A DNA stretch of 20,298 nucleotides, from positions 1-20,298 of the IMG/VR virus record IMGVR_UViG_3300035698_002605. One strand, written 5' to 3'. The DNA comes from a virus. Positions 1 through 6,533 of the stretch are shown piece after piece (position 1 is the stretch's first letter; each line of letters starts with the position of its first letter). Under the pieces are notes generated by a model. That model saw nothing but the letters and a program-made list of their open reading frames with translations, made no database searches and was not told the origin of the DNA. Made by a program: the position numbers and the translations under genes.

Positions 1-937
1 CATTATATCCATCTGCATCAAAGCCTCCATAGGTATAGCTTCCATCTGTTTCCGTGAATGTAAAATCATCCATATCCTGTTCATTGCTCAGTATCAACTC
101 ACCATGGGCCCCAAGGGTTCCATACTGAAAGGTATCCATATACGGAAATTCCATGTCTTCCCAGGCTTTTCTCATCTTCGGTAGTCGAACATCTATCCCA
201 TCCCACTTACCATAATATTCATCAACCTTATTTTCTTGTCCCCATTTTTTAAAAATGGATTCGTCCATGGGATCATGGGTGTAAATTCGATCCATATATA
301 ATTCATTACTGTCAAGTCTCCATAACAATGCTCGACCAGTGACTTCTTTTTGCTCATTGAACTTCACCAGGAGTTTGACTGCTTGGGGATTAAAGACATA
401 TATGTCAAGGTAATCCTGACATGATCCGTGCCTCATACAAGATTTATTTAAATTACCCTTACCCTTTGCATATGCATATGTCTTTTCATGGTAATACTTT
501 CGAATATTTTCACCTTTTACGACCTCAAACATAACTCCAGCACTCTTCATGTCGGTGCGGAAAGCATTTATATATTTTATAAATTCCTCAATCTGTTCAG
601 GCTTGAACTTCTTCATTAATTTTGTGACCAATTTTCCTATTTTGATCTGTTGTGTAATGACTTTTCCATCTGGCTTGGTATATTGAACAGAAAAAGCGTC
701 TTTGCGTTTTGGATCCAGGTCAATGACATCAACTGTCTTTACATCTTTGAGGAAATCAACCATGTTATCTCCTCCTGCAAGGTTGGAAACTATACTGTCT
801 TTTATTGCCTTTGCAATTGGATCCGCGGACAGTGTATTTATAAGCGTCATTAGATTACTCTTGACAAGAATTTCACTTTCCAGAAGTGCTTGCCAGTAAT
901 TACTATCAGTATATGTTAATTTATTAAAAAAAATCAT
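1..937 (-). CDS. Conserved phage protein of unknown function (3' end missing)
   Basis: An open frame of 312 codons runs from ATG at 937 off the left edge, so the C-terminus is not in the window. The frame is clean on the minus strand. The N-terminal 80 residues look helical. The middle holds the segment NLNKSCMRHGSCQDYLDIY followed by a hydrophobic strand and GRALLWRLDSNELYMDRIYT. This combination (two cysteines near a YLDIY strand, then a RALLW...YMDRIYT block) is one I associate with uncharacterised proteins of large T4-like phages, but I cannot name a function. It lies just beyond the terminator that follows queC, so it is probably its own transcription unit. A TATAAATTA box sits 16 nt before its ATG. 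Ribosome-binding sequence is weak. Confidence 0.7.
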   Translation of the reverse strand, partial: MIFFNKLTYTDSNYWQALLESEILVKSNLMTLINTLSADPIAKAIKDSIVSNLAGGDNMVDFLKDVKTVDVIDLDPKRKDAFSVQYTKPDGKVITQQIKIGKLVTKLMKKFKPEQIEEFIKYINAFRTDMKSAGVMFEVVKGENIRKYYHEKTYAYAKGKGNLNKSCMRHGSCQDYLDIYVFNPQAVKLLVKFNEQKEVTGRALLWRLDSNELYMDRIYTHDPMDESIFKKWGQENKVDEYYGKWDGIDVRLPKMRKAWEDMEFPYMDTFQYGTLGAHGELILSNEQDMDDFTFTETDGSYTYGGFDADGYN

Positions 938-952
938 AGTTTTTATATTTTT

Positions 953-961
953 TAATTTATA
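953..961 (-). promoter_or_regulatory. Late-promoter-like TATAAATTA box
   Basis: On the minus strand the 9-mer TATAAATTA ends 16 nt before the ATG of the 1-937 gene. The identical 9-mer lies at the same distance before the HD hydrolase gene (18395-18403). T4 late promoters use TATAAATA at -10, so this is a candidate late promoter. The region is very AT-rich, so chance occurrence is quite possible. Confidence 0.25.
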
Positions 962-972
962 AATTATATATC

Positions 973-1010
973 AAAAAAGGAGAATACCATTTCTGGTATT
1001 CTCCTTTTTT
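973..1010 (-). terminator. Rho-independent terminator after queC
   Basis: An 11-bp perfect stem (979-989 GGAGAATACCA with 994-1004 TGGTATTCTCC) closes a 4-nt loop and is flanked by A6 and T6 runs. Read on the minus strand it is a GC-containing hairpin followed by a U tract, 15 nt past the queC stop. The symmetric flanks would let it act on either strand, but no plus-strand gene is seen. It separates the queC group from the gene at 1-937. Confidence 0.9.
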
Positions 1011-1024
1011 TACTAATTTATGGC

Positions 1025-1675
1025 CTATGCCATATACTGTGTTGGATCAAAGCCCTCAAGTGCCTCTTTTCGTTCCACACACGTTCCACACGTGCCGCAA
1101 TGGATATCCCCACCCTTGTAGCAACTATATGTATTTTCGAAGTCTACATCGACTCCTTGACCGATTATAGCTATGTCACGTTTTGTGATGTTAGCGTAAG
1201 GTGCGTTAATTTTCACCTCATTATATGTCCCGAATGTCATTGCAGTTGACAATGCAACTATGAACTCAGGCCTACAATCTGGATAAATTGTGTGGTCTCC
1301 GGCATGATTCGCAATCATTACCTGTCCCATTTCTTCACTCTCCGCGATTCCGGCTGCAATGGATAACATTATACCATTTCTAAATGGCACAACTGTCGAT
1401 TTCATACTGTCTTCTCGATAATCTCCGTCGGGTATGGCCTCTGTGGATCCATCAAGTAATGAACTCTTGAATAAATCATGAATGAAATCTAAGTCAATTT
1501 TTACCAGGGGGATTCCCAATTTGTCACAGTTCAATTTTGCTCGTGCATATTCCTTTTCCATGTGCCGAGATCCATAATTGAAATATATGGCCTTTGATAT
1601 CCTGTCCTTGAATTCATGGAGCATGACCGTTGAATCCATGCCTCCCGAATATACTAATACTGAATCTTTTTTCAT
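1025..1675 (-). CDS. queC: 7-cyano-7-deazaguanine synthase (QueC)
   Basis: QueC makes preQ0 from 7-carboxy-7-deazaguanine with ATP and ammonia, in the queuosine/7-deazaguanine pathway. The 216-residue protein has the PP-loop SGGMDST at residues 10-16, the family segment VPFRNGIML at 96-104, HAGDHTIYPDCRPEF at 124-138, and the C-terminal zinc site formed by Cys185, Cys193, Cys196 and Cys199. Length and motif order match bacterial QueC. In phages preQ0-type bases are used either to modify tRNA or to replace guanine in viral DNA and so evade restriction. No QueD, QueE, FolE or DpdA/transglycosylase gene is in this window, so the use is unknown here. It starts 2 nt after the preceding stop with an AAGG ribosome-binding site and probably shares a transcript with the two small genes upstream. 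The terminator at 973-1010 ends it. Confidence 0.95.
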   Translation of the reverse strand: MKKDSVLVYSGGMDSTVMLHEFKDRISKAIYFNYGSRHMEKEYARAKLNCDKLGIPLVKIDLDFIHDLFKSSLLDGSTEAIPDGDYREDSMKSTVVPFRNGIMLSIAAGIAESEEMGQVMIANHAGDHTIYPDCRPEFIVALSTAMTFGTYNEVKINAPYANITKRDIAIIGQGVDVDFENTYSCYKGGDIHCGTCGTCVERKEALEGFDPTQYMA

Positions 1676-1677
1676 AA

Positions 1678-1977
1678 TTAACCTTCTATTGTCATTTTGC
1701 CAGTGTTATACACTGTAAATTCATTAATGTGATTTTTGTTATCCATCTCAACGTCTATTGTTATTTTTAATTCATCTGTTGCATCTGAATTATTGGTTTC
1801 ATCACAGGTCACTTTATATGGATACGGGTGGTGACTTTCAATGTATTCTTCCACATGCTTTTTTATTATGAATCGATTGTCCGCATCATTAAAAGATCCT
1901 ATGAAGAATTCAAGAATTCTTTCAAGTTCTTCTTTCAAGTCACGGTCTAATTTAGACAGGGCTTCATCTTTTTTCAT
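1678..1977 (-). CDS. Hypothetical protein, 99 aa, queC-linked
   Basis: I do not recognise this protein. It is rich in charged residues, with a predicted helical N-terminal half (residues 1-45) and a strand-rich C-terminal half containing YKVTCDETNN and a run of alternating hydrophobic residues (ELKITIDVEM). I chose the ATG at 1977 over an in-frame upstream start at 2007. The 1977 start is 2 nt after the stop of the preceding gene and has AGGG at the right distance. The junction GGTTAATTATGAAAAAAGAT here is the same as the one in front of queC, which supports this start and suggests duplication of the junction. It is probably translationally coupled on both sides. Confidence 0.7.
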   Translation of the reverse strand: MKKDEALSKLDRDLKEELERILEFFIGSFNDADNRFIIKKHVEEYIESHHPYPYKVTCDETNNSDATDELKITIDVEMDNKNHINEFTVYNTGKMTIEG

Positions 1978-1979
1978 AA

Positions 1980-2192
1980 TTAACCCTTTGCTCTTGCCAC
2001 TGACCAAGTTTCTTTTGTGTCGTAAACTACTATTCTGTCCGCATGGGGAAATGAAGGTAATTTTGATTCTGCAAATGATTTCTTACTCTCATGCACATTG
2101 TTCTTATGACCCGATTTGCCATAAGATCTTGATCCGTCGTTTCCAATAACACAAAAGTATACCGGATTTTCTAACATTATTTTTTCAGCCAT
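1980..2192 (-). CDS. Hypothetical protein, 70 aa
   Basis: A small basic protein with no family that I recognise. It begins MAEKIMLENPVYFCVIGNDG and contains a glycine/serine-rich, lysine-rich middle (SRSYGKSGHKNN). It has no signal peptide or membrane segment. It is followed at once (2 nt) by the 99-residue gene and then queC, so the three form a tight group. The ribosome-binding sequence AAAGAAC lies before the ATG. Coding status rests on tight packing and a clear start. Confidence 0.6.
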   Translation of the reverse strand: MAEKIMLENPVYFCVIGNDGSRSYGKSGHKNNVHESKKSFAESKLPSFPHADRIVVYDTKETWSVARAKG

Positions 2193-2211
2193 TTTCTGTT
2201 CTTTCTATTTA

Positions 2212-2391
2212 TTATAAAATTATATGCTTCAGTCGAATTATATCCCACAAATCAAATCTGAAATTTGAACGGACATAACTATATTTCTCCTCTTCTACTC
2301 CCCATCCATACTTTCCGGATACATGACAACGAACGATATATTTGGTCGCTCTGTCAAGTTTTCGCCATATATCCTCATTAATGTTCTTCAC
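2212..2391 (-). CDS. Small hypothetical protein, 59 aa, GTG start
   Basis: Translation from GTG at 2391 gives 59 residues beginning MKNINEDIWRKLDRATKYIV and ending DLWDIIRLKHIIL. The GTG overlaps the TGA of the preceding gene in the form GTGA, a common coupled arrangement. The frame fills what would otherwise be a 195-nt gap between tightly packed genes, and its composition (many Trp, Tyr, Arg and Lys, helical pattern) looks like real protein. No family recognised. The start is not ATG. Confidence 0.6.
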   Translation of the reverse strand: MKNINEDIWRKLDRATKYIVRCHVSGKYGWGVEEEKYSYVRSNFRFDLWDIIRLKHIIL

Positions 2392-2717
2392 TTATTTTTC
2401 CAAGTGGCAAGATTATGGAGGATCCAGAACGGATTGAATCCATCATTTCCCAATATCTTTACAAATTTTAAATATTCCCGGCTGGGGCGACCACTTATGA
2501 TTGCATGAAGTTCGTCCATGGGTATTTCCAAATAATGTGTCAATTTGACAAGTGTCATTTCATAGCCAACATATGACACAAATCGAAGTCTCTCCTTTGG
2601 ACTGTTCAATTTGAAATTAATATGTAGATCTTCTTTTCCTGGTAATGGCTTTGCCGTCAAATTACCACCGTTACTTAGGGGGCCGCCGAATCGAAAGTCA
2701 ATATCTGTGATTTTCAT
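2388..2717 (-). CDS. Hypothetical protein with XRE-like helix-turn-helix
   Basis: A 109-residue protein. The N-terminal 45 residues are glycine-rich and of no known type. Residues about 50-105 read like a Cro/C1-type five-helix domain: LVKLTHYLEIPMDELHAII then GRPSREYLKFVKIL and FNPFWILHN, the last resembling the 'ps...l..i....gv.p.WLL' end of XRE repressors. DNA binding is therefore inferred, not shown. It lies directly downstream of the gp44 clamp-loader gene. In T4 that position holds gene 62 (small clamp-loader subunit), then regA, and I see no resemblance to either. Confidence 0.6.
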   Translation of the reverse strand: MKITDIDFRFGGPLSNGGNLTAKPLPGKEDLHINFKLNSPKERLRFVSYVGYEMTLVKLTHYLEIPMDELHAIISGRPSREYLKFVKILGNDGFNPFWILHNLATWKNK

Positions 2718-2734
2718 TTTTGTTTCCTTTGTGA

Positions 2735-3694
2735 TTAACTATTTAATAATACTTGAAGGGCGAAGAAACATGCACGGAGGCCGGATCCAGGTTCGATGAG
2801 TGTTTTTGACATATGCTCCCACTCTGGAACCTTTATAATTACCATCGGTAAATACTGCTCCTTTTCCGGGTGGTTCTCGACAAGCCATTTTGGAAATTCC
2901 TGGCCCAATGCAACAAATATATTGTCCTCCTTACCAGCGTACTCACCAAGCAGTACCTTGTAATTTTTGAGGGGATCGGGCTCCGCTACTAACATTTCAT
3001 ATAAATCAATGAAGGAGTAAGATGCTCTCTTCACATCATCCATTTCAATTTCTGTTGTTCCGGAGATATGTAAACTTTGTAACTGTGAGAAGGTTTTTCG
3101 AAGGTCAGGAAAGTTTCGAGTGACAAATTCTGAAAGAACTCCCTTACCCCAGACCATCTTGAGTTTTTTACTGATTATTTTGACGCGTTTGCTGTACAAT
3201 TTTATCATCTCCAGTTCTTCTTCTGTATCAACCGGATCAAATGAAACTATTAAAAAACGTGACATTATAGCCTCAGGAATTTTATTTGTATAGTTGGTGG
3301 TTGCAATGAACCTTACATACTCATGAAATTTTTCCATTGTGGCCAATAACGCATCATAGAATCCAGCAGATGCCCCGTTAAATTCTTCCATGATTATTAC
3401 TTTGTAGGGTGCGTCCAGGTGTGTGAGGGATTTGGTCATGCAAAACTTTGTCACCTTTTCACGAACAACATCAATTTTACCCTCGGATGAGGCATTTATA
3501 TACAGTACGGGACTGTCCTTTGATAGCACCTGAGAAATTGAACTTTTACCCGTACCAGGTGAGCGTGACACGAGTAAAAGGTTCTGGCTCAATTCCCCAT
3601 TTCCAATAACTTTTGTAATTCTTTTGTTGAGAATCATCGTCTCCATGCTCTTCGGTCTAAACTTTTCCGTGAACATCATATCTTTAACTGACAT
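2735..3694 (-). CDS. 44: Sliding-clamp loader large subunit (T4 gp44-like AAA+ ATPase)
   Basis: T4 gp44 forms a tetramer that, with gp62, uses ATP to load the gp45 clamp for the viral DNA polymerase. This protein has 319 residues, the same as T4 gp44. Visible motifs are the YRP-like N-terminus TEKFRPKSMETMIL (9-22), Walker A SPGTGKSS (45-52), Walker B VIIMEEFNG (99-107), sensor 1 ATTN (131-134), the SRF equivalent of the SRC arginine-finger box (145-147), and NFPDLRKT in the lid region. T4 gp44 carries NFPDFRKT at the matching place. The Walker B box has Glu where most relatives have Asp (EE rather than DE), a conservative change. The gene stands alone here without a recognisable clamp or gp62 gene next to it. 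The start has a good AAGGAAAAG ribosome-binding site. Confidence 0.9.
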   Translation of the reverse strand: MSVKDMMFTEKFRPKSMETMILNKRITKVIGNGELSQNLLLVSRSPGTGKSSISQVLSKDSPVLYINASSEGKIDVVREKVTKFCMTKSLTHLDAPYKVIIMEEFNGASAGFYDALLATMEKFHEYVRFIATTNYTNKIPEAIMSRFLIVSFDPVDTEEELEMIKLYSKRVKIISKKLKMVWGKGVLSEFVTRNFPDLRKTFSQLQSLHISGTTEIEMDDVKRASYSFIDLYEMLVAEPDPLKNYKVLLGEYAGKEDNIFVALGQEFPKWLVENHPEKEQYLPMVIIKVPEWEHMSKTLIEPGSGLRACFFALQVLLNS

Positions 3695-3786
3695 TTCTTT
3701 TCCTTATAATTAATTAACTTTAATACTCTTCTTATACACAGGGTTTTGTGATATGCTCGTTTTCATTTTTTATCTTTTATTTATGA

Positions 3787-4092
3787 TTATTTTATTTTGC
3801 CGTCGTTGAAATCTTCATAAAAACTGAGCATATTATCAACTTGAGATTTACTTTGTTCCACATATTTCATTATTTCATCTTCAGAAATTTCCACGATTGT
3901 ATCCGTATTCGAATCTCTTACTTCCATATATGTGCTTTGGTCTGATACGATACTATGGCCGTTTGTTAATTCAATTTCAATATTAGATTCGTCTGTGTCC
4001 ATACTACCATATATGCTCATGACCTGAATGGGCTTGGCTGCGAGTTTGAACGACTTTGTTACATTTGCATCCATCTTTTTGTTTGCTTTCAA
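3787..4092 (-). CDS. Hypothetical acidic protein, 101 aa, probably lost or shifted 5' leader
   Basis: The reading frame is open from just after position 4135. Its only initiation codons are TTG at 4092 and ATG at 4074, neither with a convincing ribosome-binding site. The product has no recognised family. It has a strand-rich middle (QVMSIYGSMDTDESNIEIEL) and an acidic helical C-terminus. Directly upstream, in the other frame, lies the short leader ORF 4118-4162, which ends only because the frame is off by one base. Joining leader and body by skipping one nucleotide near 4125-4135 gives a continuous protein of about 125 residues with the same MKNFKEFKMNEG start as the gene at 4621-4854. So the annotated start may be wrong and the gene may be frameshifted, recoded or misassembled. 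Confidence 0.55.
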   Translation of the reverse strand: MKANKKMDANVTKSFKLAAKPIQVMSIYGSMDTDESNIEIELTNGHSIVSDQSTYMEVRDSNTDTIVEISEDEIMKYVEQSKSQVDNMLSFYEDFNDGKIK

Positions 4093-4117
4093 TTCTTTTG
4101 AATACTCAAGATGAAAT

Positions 4118-4162
4118 TCAACGCTTACCTTCGTTCATTTTAAATTCTTTGAAATTTTTCAT
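4118..4162 (-). pseudogene. Orphan capsid-targeting-like leader ORF (14 codons)
   Basis: ATG at 4162, preceded by AAGAGAAAAATT, encodes MKNFKEFKMNEGKR and then TGA. The first 13 residues equal the N-terminus of the 4621-4854 protein. It lies within the 79-bp repeat shared with 4816-4894. The following frame continues as the 3787-4092 protein after a one-base shift, so this is best read as the true 5' end of that gene with a disruption, rather than as a free peptide. Confidence 0.55.
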
Positions 4163-4202
4163 AATTTTTCTCTTTTTATTTTTTAACGATTGTTTTTATC
4201 TT
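4124..4202 (-). repeat. 79-bp direct repeat, copy 1 (RBS plus leader)
   Basis: Matches 4816-4894 at 78 of 79 positions (the difference is C at 4187 versus T at 4879). The unit spans the last bases of the upstream gene, the intergenic RBS segment and the first 13 leader codons. The part of the unit that codes the endolysin C-terminus at copy 2 is non-coding at copy 1, so copy 2 is likely ancestral. Confidence 0.95.
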
Positions 4203-4618
4203 ATAAATTTATATTTCTTATTTCCAACTTTTATTGCATGACTCTTTTTTACTAAAGAACTCCATAGTTTTTCACCCAACTCAGATAATTCAATTACAGG
4301 CGTTCCATTATTTAATATTCTTTCGGGAGAAGGCCTTAATGGATTTTTCGTTTGTTTGACACTAAATTCATTCATTTTAATATAAAATTGAGTGCCAATA
4401 GACTGTTGCTGAAATTCTTCAGGTATTATAGAATTTCTGATGACCCATCCATCTTTATGTTCCCAAACTGTGAACATATCTGGGCGGGAGAGATGATTAT
4501 TATCTATATCCCAAGTAGAGAAATTACCTTCAGAAGATTTGAACTTAAATATTTTTTTAAAATAAAGCTCATTAATTTTTATTTTAGCTTCATTAAGTAT
4601 TTCACTAAAAAGTTTCAT
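4196..4618 (-). CDS. GNAT-like hypothetical protein with capsid-targeting-like N-terminus
   Basis: A 140-residue protein. The first 12 residues, MKLFSEILNEAK, resemble the T4 internal-protein leader and include LNE followed by Ala, which fits the T4 gp21 protease rule (Leu or Ile, any, Glu, then Ala/Gly/Ser). Residues about 55-135 have a pattern I associate with phage GNAT-type domains: a strand with VIRNSIIPEEF, then QQSIGTQFYIKMNEF, comparable to the acetyl-CoA-binding GxGxG/A loop and helix, and a C-terminal ELGEKLWSSLVKKSHAIKVG. The loop is poor in glycine (SIGTQ), so acetyltransferase activity is doubtful. It and the next gene lie exactly between the two copies of the 79-bp repeat. Confidence 0.6.
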   Translation of the reverse strand: MKLFSEILNEAKIKINELYFKKIFKFKSSEGNFSTWDIDNNHLSRPDMFTVWEHKDGWVIRNSIIPEEFQQQSIGTQFYIKMNEFSVKQTKNPLRPSPERILNNGTPVIELSELGEKLWSSLVKKSHAIKVGNKKYKFIR

Positions 4619-4620
4619 AA

Positions 4621-4854
4621 TTATTTCTTTATTTTTTCAAAATATTGACATGCACGTCTATCCAATTCTATTACTTCATAATTTGTAGATGTATACTCAT
4701 TTGGCTGTTTTGTACAATACATTGTAACATTTCGCATACTTGTTTTCTTTTTAAGATGATATTCACAATAATAACAATACTGATTCTTTAATGTTTTATC
4801 CGGAGCAAACTCATCCTTACCTTCGTTCATTTTAAATTCTTTGAAATTTTTCAT
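4621..4854 (-). CDS. Small four-cysteine (zinc-ribbon-like) protein with leader
   Basis: A 77-residue protein starting MKNFKEFKMNEGK, the same leader as the orphan at 4118-4162 and close to the one at 19227. After the leader it has Cys27-x2-Cys30 in YCYYCEYH, Cys47 and Cys69, a spacing compatible with one bound zinc. The rest is basic. No family recognised. It starts 13 nt after the endolysin stop with AAGAGAAAAATT as the ribosome-binding segment, which is inside the 79-bp repeat. By analogy with T4 internal proteins it may be packaged in the head, but the predicted cleavage site (MNE then Gly) differs from the strict Leu/Ile rule. Confidence 0.65.
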   Translation of the reverse strand: MKNFKEFKMNEGKDEFAPDKTLKNQYCYYCEYHLKKKTSMRNVTMYCTKQPNEYTSTNYEVIELDRRACQYFEKIKK

Positions 4855-4894
4855 AATTTTTCTCTTTTTATTTTTTAATGATTGTTTTTATCTT
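4816..4894 (-). repeat. 79-bp direct repeat, copy 2 (RBS plus leader)
   Basis: Partner of 4124-4202, offset 692 bp, one mismatch. Covers the end of the glucosaminidase gene, its downstream RBS and the first leader codons of the 77-residue gene. The interval between the copies holds exactly two genes (4196-4618 and 4621-4854). Confidence 0.95.
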
Positions 4895-5512
4895 GTCCGG
4901 GAGTTTTCGTTTGTTCATTACTGTTCCATATTTTCTGGAGACTGCGTAATTACCATTCAAATATTTGATCCATTTTTGCCGGGTTCCAATTTGACGTTCC
5001 TTCTTGCATGATTGGAATAACTTGTAATCTGCTATACTATATATCCATGACCTGTAACTCGCATGGCCGAGGTGTCTGTCCGGTAATGCACAGTTCCTAC
5101 GTCTCAACGGTTTCTTCATGCCAAATACATTGTTGCCGTTCTTGGCTAATCCTGAAGTTATACTCTCCGCAATACTTGAATTGTATGCCATATTAGGATA
5201 CAGAATTTCCATGTCCATTAACGCCTGGGCCATGTTTTCTCGACTCAGTGGTTTTGGATCACTTTCAAATTCATGTATGGTGGTGACAATGTCCTCCAAT
5301 AATATGGAATCCATGTCTTGGATGTTGTTGAAATATGTTAAAATTTCACTTCTCTCGTGATTATAAATTACCTGTTCCAAACTGTCTCGCTTGCAATTGC
5401 AATCTTTTACTTGCATATTACTTGTGGAACTTCCAAGGGCATATGACGCCCAACCCACGAGAATCAAGAGGGGGACCACCCCTACCATAAACAAGTTATT
5501 TTTCACTGCCAT
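4868..5512 (-). CDS. Membrane-anchored glucosaminidase-type endolysin
   Basis: The 214-residue protein has a hydrophobic N-terminal segment (residues 8-26, MVGVVPLLILVGWASYALG) that acts as signal-anchor, then a coiled linker, then a glucosaminidase (GH73, FlgJ-like) domain at about 85-195. The domain motifs are SSIAES (112-117) with the probable catalytic Glu116, NGNNVFGMKK (125-134), and HASYRSWIYSIADYKLFQ (150-167), the usual end of this fold. It would cut the beta-1,4 bond after N-acetylglucosamine in peptidoglycan. An anchored endolysin of this sort is typically exported and held in the membrane until lysis. The gene overlaps the upstream two-TM protein by 17 nt, which supports a lysis cassette. 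The catalytic loop is a little shorter than usual, so the Glu assignment is provisional. Confidence 0.75.
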   Translation of the reverse strand: MAVKNNLFMVGVVPLLILVGWASYALGSSTSNMQVKDCNCKRDSLEQVIYNHERSEILTYFNNIQDMDSILLEDIVTTIHEFESDPKPLSRENMAQALMDMEILYPNMAYNSSIAESITSGLAKNGNNVFGMKKPLRRRNCALPDRHLGHASYRSWIYSIADYKLFQSCKKERQIGTRQKWIKYLNGNYAVSRKYGTVMNKRKLPDKIKTIIKK

Positions 5513-6020
5513 TCAAATCCTTCATTTTGTTTTCATTTAATATATTTTTAGTAGCTTCTTTTCGCATCTGGATTCTCAGTTTCCTGGCCTCCGTACTTTC
5601 CTGAATCAGTGTATCTCTTGTCGTCTCACCTTTGATTTTACGTGTCAAAGTTTTCAGAGTTGCCTCGTAATTTCTATTTTTTGTGACAATTTTTTCTACA
5701 TCTGTAATATCCTTCTCCAAGTCCTTGACCTCTTTTTTAATGGCCTTGAAGTCCTTGTTCCACGATACGGATGTTGTCTTTGCATCCTTTTTTAATGTCT
5801 TGATCTGTTTCTGTATGGTTTCAATTGTCTTCTTATGACTCATTAAAGCCGCCATGGTTTTGATATGCTTTTCATCATGGTCCTGCACTTTATATAATAA
5901 ATACCATAAAAATGTGAATGGGGCTATCATTACGATACCCCCGCTCATATCAAAAACAGAATACCAAATGTATAAACTCAATCCAAAGAATAAGCCCCCA
6001 ATGATATTAAATAGTTTCAT
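5496..6020 (-). CDS. Two-TM coiled-coil protein, lysis-associated candidate
   Basis: A 174-residue protein with two N-terminal hydrophobic helices (about residues 4-22 and 28-45) and a long charged coiled-coil region (about 50-165, many Lys and Glu in heptad-like order). Its 3' end overlaps the start of the glucosaminidase gene, and its own ATG is 3 nt after the upstream stop with AGAGG as ribosome-binding site. Position next to an endolysin and two TM helices suggest a holin or a spanin-like role, but topology alone does not settle it. It could equally be a structural membrane protein. Confidence 0.6.
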   Translation of the reverse strand: MKLFNIIGGLFFGLSLYIWYSVFDMSGGIVMIAPFTFLWYLLYKVQDHDEKHIKTMAALMSHKKTIETIQKQIKTLKKDAKTTSVSWNKDFKAIKKEVKDLEKDITDVEKIVTKNRNYEATLKTLTRKIKGETTRDTLIQESTEARKLRIQMRKEATKNILNENKMKDLNGSEK

Positions 6021-6023
6021 TTA

Positions 6024-6500
6024 CTACCTCTGTACTGGTGTTATTTGTGATTCTTTTACATATTCCCCGATATCTTCGATTCCTAAGGAATAAAGAGAAT
6101 ATAGGGGTTCGCCTTTCAACGAAACTCCCCAATGTTCCTGCACAAGAAAAACTAATCGCTGGTGTAATCCCTGGACCATTACCTTTGAACCTTTTGGATA
6201 TTTGAAATTGGCTGTGCTGGCTGTTGCAACTTCTACGATCTTTTCAACTTCAACGATCTTTTCAACTTCAACAATTTTTTCAACTTCAACAATTTTTTCA
6301 ACTTCAACTATCTTTTCAACTTCTTTTTCCACTATTTTTTCTTGGATTTCGGGCTCAACACTTTTTAAATGTTCGATATATTTTTCCGTGTCATCGAAAC
6401 CTGAATCTTCTGCCATTTTATTCAACCCTTTTATGGTTTTATCCATTTTCGTATACTCTTTTACGATGTCCGCTTTGGTCATCTTATCCGTTTTTGCCAT
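6024..6500 (-). CDS. Coiled-coil protein with EKIVEV hexapeptide repeats
   Basis: A 158-residue protein. The N-terminal 55 residues are helical and charged. Residues about 61-91 are a near-perfect run of the hexapeptide EKIVEV (five units), encoded by the 18-bp tandem repeat at 6229-6318. The C-terminal 60 residues start FKYPKGSKVMV and look like a small beta domain with LVFLVQEHWGVSL. I do not recognise the family. VEKEVEKIVEVEK runs occur as linkers or stalks in many phage and bacterial surface proteins, so the repeat is probably a helical spacer whose length can vary. AAAAAGGAAC is a good ribosome-binding site. It directly precedes the two-TM protein. Confidence 0.65.
   Translation of the reverse strand: MAKTDKMTKADIVKEYTKMDKTIKGLNKMAEDSGFDDTEKYIEHLKSVEPEIQEKIVEKEVEKIVEVEKIVEVEKIVEVEKIVEVEKIVEVATASTANFKYPKGSKVMVQGLHQRLVFLVQEHWGVSLKGEPLYSLYSLGIEDIGEYVKESQITPVQR
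6229..6318 (-). repeat. 18-bp tandem repeat, five units
   Basis: Five consecutive units of the form ACTTCAACAATTTTTTCA (plus-strand reading), starting at 6229, 6247, 6265, 6283 and 6301. Units 3 and 4 are identical and the others differ at one to three positions. A decayed sixth unit follows. It codes the hexapeptide EKIVEV, so gain or loss of units keeps the frame. Confidence 0.95.
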
Positions 6501-6533
6501 TTTACTGTTCCTTTTTTTATTTTATTATTTAAA

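Noticed and set aside
3726-3776. 16-codon minus-strand frame MKTSISQNPVYKKSIKVN in the gap before the clamp-loader gene
   Set aside because: Too short, weak RBS and no repeat or homologue visible; it may be a leader peptide but cannot be supported.
6229-6318. CRISPR-like array
   Set aside because: Units are contiguous 18-bp coding repeats without spacers.
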